This document shows positions 25,101 through 30,529 of a stretch of 33,056 nt of DNA, piece by piece (within the stretch, counting starts at the first letter, position 1; the number at the start of each line of letters is the position of its first letter). The stretch comes from CAZHZT01 sp964537285. GTDB lineage: Bacteria; Bacteroidota; Bacteroidia; Chitinophagales; Saprospiraceae. The stretch spans positions 1 through 33,056 of the forward strand of contig CAZHZT010000062.1 in the NCBI GenBank assembly GCA_964537285.1, written 5' to 3'. The notes beneath the pieces are model-generated. The model did not search any database, was not told where the DNA came from, and worked only from the letters and a program-made list of their open reading frames with translations. The position numbers and the translations under genes are program-made.

Positions 25101-26706
25101 TACTTCGGCTAGTATAGTCGGCCAATATGCCATAAACCTCGATACAGCAAATGTCGATCCCGCACTCAGAGCATTATACAATTTCAAAATAGAACCGGGG
25201 ATTTTAACGGTCAATACCATGCCGGTAACCATTATTCCCAATACGCCTGCTCCGATTACCTATGGTGATCCGGTTCCGGAAATTACTTATCAGTACGTAT
25301 TTGGCGAAGAAGGTGAAATGGGCGTAGTGGTAGATCCTGATCTTATTGACACGATTGCCAATCAGCATACCAATGCACTTTCGCTGGCAAGAGGTATTGC
25401 CCTGGTAAATGGTATTGCCCTTGTGAACGGCATTGCTCTAGTGAATGGGGAGCCTGTAATTGATGGAAGCGATGATGCCGTATCTAATGGCATCGCTTTG
25501 GTTAATAAATCATTTTATGTTTCGCAAAGTTCATTAGATGCAGCTCAAACGAGCCAACAGTTTGGCATTGCATTGGTTAATGGCACGGGAACAGAGAAAG
25601 TCGTAGAGATTGGAGCTGATTTATTCAGTACCCCGGGCATTGGAGAGGGAGATTTATCCAATTTTGTTCCCGGTATTGCCCTTGTGAATGGTATTGCTTT
25701 AGTAAATGCCAGTGCTAGGCTGGATGGTATCGCCTTAGTAAATGGTATTGCTCTGGTAAATGGTATTGCCTTGGTGAATGGTATTGCCCTTGTTAATGGC
25801 ATTGCCCTCGTAAATGGTATTGCTCTGGTAAACGGCATTGCTCTGGTGAACTCAAACGGCTCTTTAGACCCCTTATTCTCGGCATTTGACAATGCCCTAG
25901 TCGTTCTCAATCAAAGTGATGGTTCTATAGATCCGAACGTTCCCATAGATATATTCCCGATTACAGTATTCACAGGCTTAGATGTGGGTACTCAATACAT
26001 CGTTCCCGGAGGGTTTATTAATAACAACCTGACTTTAAGTTTTAAGCCTGCGCCTCTCGTAATTCAGCCCTTTGATATTACGGTGACCGTTAATGATGCA
26101 AATGTTACCTATGGTCAGGATCCTCCTTATGGTTTTTCAGTGACTTACAGCCCTACGGAAGATCAATTCCCATTTGGAGAAACTGCTCAGAGCATATTTG
26201 GAGATTTCTCTTTTCTGCCTAATGACGGATGTAATCTAGGCAATCAAATTACCGTCGACCCTCAGCCTGTAACCCCCAATTATAATGTAACTTATGTGCC
26301 GGGTAGTCTTACAATAGATCCTGCTACTTTGAATATCACGGTGCAAAAGCTTTTTGTCGAGGAAGGTGATCCGCTACCGCTAGACGCTCAATTTACGCCA
26401 ATCGTTTCAGGTTTGTCGTGTGGCGATCCTGAGCCTGCTGCCAGCCAATTTACCTATATGATCTTTGATAGTAATGGTATGCCAGCTACAGCTCCTTTGG
26501 CGCTAGGGGAATATTCAGTGGTTCCTGTTTTTTCTGATCCTATGAGTGCATATGCAAATTATACGCCAATGATTACTCCTGGTGTTTTGGTTGTAGTGGA
26601 TGAGATTATTCCGACGATGGGAGAGTGGGCCTTCTTTTTGTCGGGGCTGATCGTATTTACGGTGTTTGTGGTGGGGGTTTATAATTTGAGGGAGGTAGTG
26701 AGATAG
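22198..26706 (+). CDS. Large secreted subtilase-fold protein with MBG domains and GIALVN repeats
   Basis: A 1502-residue surface protein. A signal peptide covers about 1-26. A beta-rich region (to about 250) resembles a beta-helix, with a short EGEGEGEGG run. The S8-type domain spans about 390-800: Asp403 (GVISDSYA), oxyanion Asn524 (SAAGNFG) and nucleophile Ser755 (FGTSAAAPHAAG). The position of the usual catalytic His (HGT) is taken by Glu442 in DEGRAMLQIVHDVAP. Next come Ig-like and MBG-type domains (about 820-1040 and 1295-1460). Between them, residues 1066-1218 carry 14 copies of GIALVN, seven of them in direct tandem. The protein ends with IPTMGEW (1471-1477), a hydrophobic helix and a basic end, the layout of IPTL-type sorting tails that exosortase-like enzymes process. 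It has its own promoter box and is convergent with the ATPase gene, 2 bp away. Confidence 0.88.
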   Translation: MKMNVLFKNIAVIAFLLFGSMSLYGQRVYTTTGSNNIWDDPGTWTCSGSDCQANPTPGYYVTDSVFIKHDVEDNSESTVFIDSLGYIEISQGAQFAIIQVAVDTGATFVINDGILLNFDFLPNNGTIEFNDADVLIEGGFVNYGTATLTNTLLDITFGNFDNLGKVTLDNTCIDVSGSAFNADSLLGQGSIRTGLEGEGEGEGGDVMNSGVWSVGVSYCSGGFSSGILFPEDCALADSICFCLFSNCDILPGYTPTIKVDSIIGSELTSLEDNFAPGGDPPSEDIYVISNDSVLIEIIPADTMSSYDNVVAFLATFGITPADFIQDSAPGVSDKLLITVFFPINSLSDFNQLTDDVNFVRPVYPAISNTGLINSQGDIAQRSFEARQGWNLSGAGVKVGVISDSYATLGTAVNTDISNGDLPGAPNPVTVVQEYPFGVASDEGRAMLQIVHDVAPDAQLFFQTGFISEGNMAFDICRLRNDFQCDIIVDDVQYITEPFFKDGLIAMAIEDVVGNGVEYFSAAGNFGYQSYTADFTPAPAPNANRHDFGGGDCSQQIQLGTGTYLIVLQWEDDFFSLGAPEGAVYDFDIFITDDNDNVLFGFNRDNNGDSGQGIKGGDPIEVAPFQVLNPTTANIVIELADGPMPFPKFKYVVFLTGDDGTFVTDPPLGTSTDNSTIVGHANAESAIAIGAVRYPNTPIFGNALVTESFSSAGGTPVDGVIRNKPDFMSPNGVNTSVNFSVLDLENDGTPNFFGTSAAAPHAAGAAALLKSAQDSFGFNPAINIRDLLQNTAIDMESPGFDFRSGYGFISLYETLFSIALPQPQLNSLDLSNLDTAMFAPGDVPFTLILNGQFFDSTTTVLLDGNPLATTILNDSTATADVPAFTGDPLVQLSTPPGALTNGTDGGLSNTLTFTNIIRDVILKPNDVAKRYAEPIPTFSFSATIEASGMSLSAMELATLASSINMSTAATSASIVGQYAINLDTANVDPALRALYNFKIEPGILTVNTMPVTIIPNTPAPITYGDPVPEITYQYVFGEEGEMGVVVDPDLIDTIANQHTNALSLARGIALVNGIALVNGIALVNGEPVIDGSDDAVSNGIALVNKSFYVSQSSLDAAQTSQQFGIALVNGTGTEKVVEIGADLFSTPGIGEGDLSNFVPGIALVNGIALVNASARLDGIALVNGIALVNGIALVNGIALVNGIALVNGIALVNGIALVNSNGSLDPLFSAFDNALVVLNQSDGSIDPNVPIDIFPITVFTGLDVGTQYIVPGGFINNNLTLSFKPAPLVIQPFDITVTVNDANVTYGQDPPYGFSVTYSPTEDQFPFGETAQSIFGDFSFLPNDGCNLGNQITVDPQPVTPNYNVTYVPGSLTIDPATLNITVQKLFVEEGDPLPLDAQFTPIVSGLSCGDPEPAASQFTYMIFDSNGMPATAPLALGEYSVVPVFSDPMSAYANYTPMITPGVLVVVDEIIPTMGEWAFFLSGLIVFTVFVVGVYNLREVVR
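25393..25851 (+). repeat. GIALVN-coding 18-bp repeats
   Basis: Fourteen copies of an 18-bp unit encode GIALVN. Three are in tandem at the left, two stand alone, two are paired, and seven are in tandem at 25726-25851. The amino acids are identical but third bases vary (for example GGTATTGCC and GGCATTGCT), so selection has kept the protein sequence. Confidence 0.9.
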
Positions 26707-26708
26707 GT

Positions 26709-28127
26709 TCATGCCACCTCAAACAAATCATCCATAGTCAGCACATTTGGGGCTAGATACGCATGCTTGTTCTGCTCGAGCCCATAACTCGTAATTAGCG
26801 TCAGGAATAATGCTTTCTTGCTTTTAGTTTTTTCCCTGAAAACCCCAATTTTGTTGCGTAGGTTTTCTGCATATTTCTTATCGATGGAAAATGAGTGGAT
26901 CGAAAACTTCATTTCGCACAGGTTCACGACCTGATCTTTACGGTCAATGACCAAGTCGATCTGAGCATTTTGATGTTGCCAGGCTGAAACGGAAGTTTGA
27001 ACGCCACTAATACCCAATGCTTTTTTTATTTGTGGGATATGATGCAGGCAAACCATTTCAAATGCATACCCACTCCAGGCTCGGTAAATCGGCGTTTCAT
27101 GAGCATTTATCCAAAAAAACTCGTCGTCGGGGCTGGTATCCCGAATGAAATTCAGGTAGAAAAGAGTGTAAGGATCAATAAGCTGAAACAGTGCATTGGT
27201 TTGTTTTTTCCCAAATGCTCGATATTGACGAATAAAGGTGCTTTCTTCCAGTTCGTTCAATATCCTTGTTAAGCTTCCTCCATCAGAGAGGTTAGTAACT
27301 TCTCCTATAGCTTTTCGGGTAATTCCTTTTTTCTTTTTAGCCAATGCTTCTACTACTTTCATGTGCCTTTCAGCTCGGTTGAATAGTGAAGCGTACAGAT
27401 TTTCATATTCATTTCTCAGAACGGCATTTCGTTCAAAGCAAAGTGTATTTATATTTTGCATAGCACTTAAACCAGGATCAGCATTATCCAGGTAATATGG
27501 AATGCCTCCCAGCGTCATGTATAGCAATAAAATCTGATAGCGGTCGTATACAGCATTCTTATGTTTTAAAAATGCTTCTGTTTCCCCTAAGTTAAAAGGT
27601 TCAAGTTTAATTCTTCCGGTAGTCCTATTATGGAGCCCTCCTTTATTGTTCAATAGGTTTTTAATCATCCAGGATGCAGCTGATCCACAAACAATGAGTA
27701 GAATATCCTTTCGTGCGCTGGCCCAACTATTCCAGAAATGCTCTAACCCCATAAGGAACTTAGACCTGGGAGTATCGATCCAGGGCAGTTCGTCAAGAAA
27801 AATAACCTTCTTTGTTTCAGTTTGATTTTTTTCTAAAAGATCGATTAATTGTTGAAAAGCAGTAAGCCAATCACGGGCAGGTCTTAGTTCTTCAATTATG
27901 GGGCTATGGCGTACTAGTTCTGAATGAAACAAGCTCAATTGATCAGACATGGAAGCATTCGCAAGGCCAGTCATCTGAAAGGCAAAATGATCCTTAAAGA
28001 CCTCCCGGATTAAAAAGGTTTTTCCTACTCGTCGTCTGCCATAAACAGCCACAAATTCTGATTTCCTGGAATGAAAAAATTGCTGCAGCTTTCTTATCTC
28101 TTTTTGTCTACCTACTAATTCGTTCAT
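26709..28127 (-). CDS. AAA ATPase of the ATPase_2/DUF234 type
   Basis: A 472-residue cytoplasmic protein. The P-loop is GRRRVGKT (30-37) and Walker B is VIFLDELPWID (108-118), both in the AAA domain (about 1-230). A helical/winged-helix part follows (about 240-320: AKKKKGITRKAIGEVTNLSDGGSLTRILNELE). The C-terminal DUF234-like nuclease-fold region is at about 370-470, with the elements QIDLVIDRKDQVVNLCEMKF matching a PD-(D/E)xK core (Asp, Glu, Lys). This family is widespread in prokaryotes and often found on mobile or defence-associated DNA; its job is not settled. Its leader sits inside an inverted repeat. It is convergent with the subtilase gene. Confidence 0.87.
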   Translation of the reverse strand: MNELVGRQKEIRKLQQFFHSRKSEFVAVYGRRRVGKTFLIREVFKDHFAFQMTGLANASMSDQLSLFHSELVRHSPIIEELRPARDWLTAFQQLIDLLEKNQTETKKVIFLDELPWIDTPRSKFLMGLEHFWNSWASARKDILLIVCGSAASWMIKNLLNNKGGLHNRTTGRIKLEPFNLGETEAFLKHKNAVYDRYQILLLYMTLGGIPYYLDNADPGLSAMQNINTLCFERNAVLRNEYENLYASLFNRAERHMKVVEALAKKKKGITRKAIGEVTNLSDGGSLTRILNELEESTFIRQYRAFGKKQTNALFQLIDPYTLFYLNFIRDTSPDDEFFWINAHETPIYRAWSGYAFEMVCLHHIPQIKKALGISGVQTSVSAWQHQNAQIDLVIDRKDQVVNLCEMKFSIHSFSIDKKYAENLRNKIGVFREKTKSKKALFLTLITSYGLEQNKHAYLAPNVLTMDDLFEVA

Positions 28128-28130
28128 CTT

Positions 28131-28210
28131 AAAGCTTTATATTTGGCTGAAATGCATTGCTGATACTTGCTTTCAGCCAAATATAAAGCTTTAATTGGCT
28201 TCAGCCAATT
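28131..28210. repeat. Inverted repeat in the leader of the ATPase gene
   Basis: The 22-base arms 28131-28152 and 28171-28192 (AAAGCTTTATATTTGGCTGA and its mirror) match perfectly across an 18-base loop. A smaller palindrome AATTGGCTTCAGCCAATT follows at 28193-28210 and shares the TTGGCT/AGCCAA core. The left arm ends 3 bp before the ATPase start codon, so the hairpin would cover its ribosome-binding site. Confidence 0.9.
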
Positions 28211-28229
28211 TTTTAACCCAAGTTGCGAG

Positions 28230-28287
28230 AAACGGGAAACCGTTCCCCGTTGTCCGTTCCCCGTTGTCCGTTTCCCGTTCCCCGTAA
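28230..28287 (-). repeat. AACGG-type degenerate tandem repeat, locus 2
   Basis: Read on the minus strand this is a run of GGAACGG and ACAACGG units, related to the stretch at 12530-12577. On the plus strand it appears as repeated CCGTTCCCCGTTGT. It sits just after the lipoprotein gene. Confidence 0.6.
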
Positions 28288-28293
28288 CTAAAG

Positions 28294-28944
28294 TTAATTA
28301 CCCAAATTGAAATTATAACTAAACCCTAAGCTAAACTGGCCGTAACTGCCAGATTCTCCCGGATTGAGAAGTATGCCGTATTCCGCCCGAATTGCCCATT
28401 CGTCTAAATCTACAGGGCTAAAGGAGGCACCTGCATTTAATGCTACCAAGTTATCTGCCCTTGAGTTGAAGCGGATCAAATACTTAGGCGCGAAGGTCAA
28501 GTCTAATTTTTGTGGAACTGCTGGTAATGTGAATAAGAAGGTAGGATGCAATTCCCAGGAATCTTCGTATTCACTTCCGAATGCGCGACCAACAGGTGAG
28601 TAAAATGCTATAATATCTTCAATAATGCTGACTTTGGGGCCTAAGCCAACTACACTAACGCCATCATCGAAGAAGTCATCAATCCAGGCATTTTCGTAAC
28701 GAGCTCTGATGTCCAGAAAGTCCGTAAGCCCGTAGGCGACCTGTAGGCCTGCCTGACTTTGTATTTTGCCTTCCCCATCGTCACCATTTACCGAAGTATA
28801 ACCAGGACTTACCTCAAGATGGTCTTTCCCGGCCATACGGGCACTTTGTAGTTCCGAAAAAATAGGAGAGCAGCTTTGGGTACTAATCATAAGGATTATC
28901 AAGAAAAAAATGAAAAAGGCGAGATTTGATTCATTCGCTTTCAT
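28294..28944 (-). CDS. Lipoprotein-like outer-membrane protein
   Basis: A 216-residue protein with a hydrophobic N-terminal segment (NLAFFIFFLIILMISTQSCS) that could be a lipoprotein signal, with Cys25 as the lipid anchor; the residues before it (TQS) are a weak lipobox. The rest is made of amphipathic beta strands (LQVAYGLTDFLDIRARYENAW, then LDLTFAPKYLIRFNSR) ending in aromatic residues (FSLGFSYNFNLGN). This suggests a small beta-barrel in the outer membrane. I do not recognise the family. It stands alone and reads toward the ATPase gene. The start ATG at 28944 is the first in the frame. Confidence 0.6.
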   Translation of the reverse strand: MKANESNLAFFIFFLIILMISTQSCSPIFSELQSARMAGKDHLEVSPGYTSVNGDDGEGKIQSQAGLQVAYGLTDFLDIRARYENAWIDDFFDDGVSVVGLGPKVSIIEDIIAFYSPVGRAFGSEYEDSWELHPTFLFTLPAVPQKLDLTFAPKYLIRFNSRADNLVALNAGASFSPVDLDEWAIRAEYGILLNPGESGSYGQFSLGFSYNFNLGN

Positions 28945-29114
28945 GATTTCGGTGTTTTAAGGTTTGGAAAAAATATTCTAATTTAAAAACGAATTTTAAA
29001 GAAGTTCAGTTGTGAGTTTTCCGGTGATTTTTATCAGTCATTTAGGGCTAATAAAAATCTGTTAAATTCTCCAACCTCCTCCTCCCAAGCCAAAGCATAA
29101 CCACCCAAATATAT

Positions 29115-29122
29115 TACCTTTG
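29115..29122 (+). promoter_or_regulatory. Bacteroidota-type -7 box
   Basis: TACCTTTG fits TAnnTTTG. It overlaps the TTG at 29120 that would start a longer frame, which supports the ATG at 29144 as the true start. Confidence 0.45.
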
Positions 29123-29143
29123 ACATGCCAAAAACAACACAAC

Positions 29144-30317
29144 ATGTCATACTCAAAATCCATAATCATTTGCATCGGCATCTTCATTATTCCCATCAAC
29201 TACCTGACAGCTCAGGAGCCCCCCTTTGATCAATACAGTCCCGATGAATTTGAACGCACTCTGGCTTATACCTTTGCAGACGGGGTACTGACTCTGGTAA
29301 AGGAGAGTGAATTGGCGATCTACTCTTGTCGGCAAGGCATTATAGAGGCTTCCTTTATTGAATACCCGGAGGGCCTGGATCCTAAGAAAATTGACAACCC
29401 TGGCTTTGCGGTGCATGACGAAACCTTCTACTTTTATTTTTATCATGATGATCCGCGATTCAGTTATAAGTTCCATGTGCTGAAAATTAAGGATCAAAAA
29501 CTGCTTGACTATAATACTTATTATATGCGTTATGCTTTTAGCAGCCCTAATTATTATTTACTAAGCGACGAGCAAACAGTTACTTCTTTTATGAGTGGGG
29601 AAAGAGCCTACATCACGCATTACAGTTTGAAAAATAAATATGAAACCTATCGTACACCTAGGGAGTCTTTTGTGCAAAATCCTGACGGGCAAAGCTTCGG
29701 TTTAGATAGCAAATTTGATCAGCAAAGCCGGGCTGCTGCCTATGTGATTCGCGAAGCTGCCACAAAAAAGTATCAAGTGGGCGTTGAAGATCCTTATGTG
29801 AAAGAGGCCAATATTTTTTCAATAGATATTCCTGATATGTTTGATTCATGGTCTACGCGTCGTATGATCGTGGATACCAGAGGGGAAAAAATATTTATCT
29901 TTGGAATTGGGTTCGATGGCTACGATTATCAAACAAGACAAAAGGGGGATAAGAAGGAGGCGCTTATTGTAATCGATGTTAAAAACAAAAAAACATCAAA
30001 TAATCGACTTGACCGATTTTTTTGGCCGGGCCACCGAAGACCCCAACATATATCGATCTCCTGAATTTTATCAGGATTATCAGAATGTTTACCTGGTTTA
30101 TGCCTACCAGTTTACGCTCGGCGCTGCTCCCGAACGTTATCGGCAGTGTATACTTGGAATCGATAAACTAAGTTTGGAGACGAAAGTACTAAGAGATGAC
30201 AAGTCAAAAGAGCTTAAAAATGTATTCCTCTACAAAGGAATGATGATTGATCATTTTGTTCGGTCTTATGATGGTAGTAGCCTTAAAGAGTTTGTCGATT
30301 TAAGGCATAAGTGGTGA
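29144..30317 (+). pseudogene. Exported protein gene split by a frameshift
   Basis: Two overlapping frames make one protein. The first (29144-30064) begins with a signal peptide (MSYSKSIIICIGIFIIPINY) and continues as a beta-rich protein of unknown family. The second continues it in the next frame to 30317 (ending VDLRHKW). The join is at the A7 run 29987-29993: the upstream frame reads KNKK, and dropping one A continues smoothly into HQIIDLTDFFGRATED. After the run the upstream frame turns into RLDRFFWPGHRRPQ and soon stops. One extra A therefore breaks a gene of about 390 codons. This may be a real mutation, a sequencing error at a homopolymer, or programmed +1 slippage. I cannot assign a function; the pattern of repeated aromatic-rich strands could be a beta-propeller. 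Confidence 0.7.
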
Positions 30318-30445
30318 TGGAGATAGTAACAGAACAAGTCTATTGTACCTTTATAAAACCAATTTCGTATATTAAGCTTATTTCGCAGCTGCTTAATGGA
30401 TTAATTATGCTCCATCAGCAGCTGCAAAACAAGTTTATTAATCAA

Positions 30446-30507
30446 TGAGGTTGCTTGAATATTCGTTATTCAGAAGATCCGGAATAACGAATGTTCAAAT
30501 AACCTCA
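30446..30507. repeat. Inverted repeat before the haloperoxidase-like gene
   Basis: The 26-base arms (30446-30471 and 30482-30507) pair with two mismatches across a 10-base loop; the inner stem is GAATATTCGTTATTC. It lies 22 bp before the ATG at 30530. A further palindromic pair, GCAGCTGC, flanks the stretch at about 30387-30425. The inverted repeat may terminate the upstream gene or shape the leader of the next. Confidence 0.75.
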
Positions 30508-30529
30508 ATTACTCGACAAATAACCACCT

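Noticed and set aside
25726..25851. CRISPR-like array
   Set aside because: The repeat unit is 18 bp without spacers and translates to one hexapeptide; it is coding.
25545..25910. Minus-strand frame rich in PFTRAI-type repeats
   Set aside because: It is the antisense of the GIALVN tandem; the repeats are forced by the coding strand.
29120..29143. Upstream TTG start giving MTCQKQHN
   Set aside because: It overlaps a -7 promoter box, and the ATG at 29144 starts directly at a good signal peptide.
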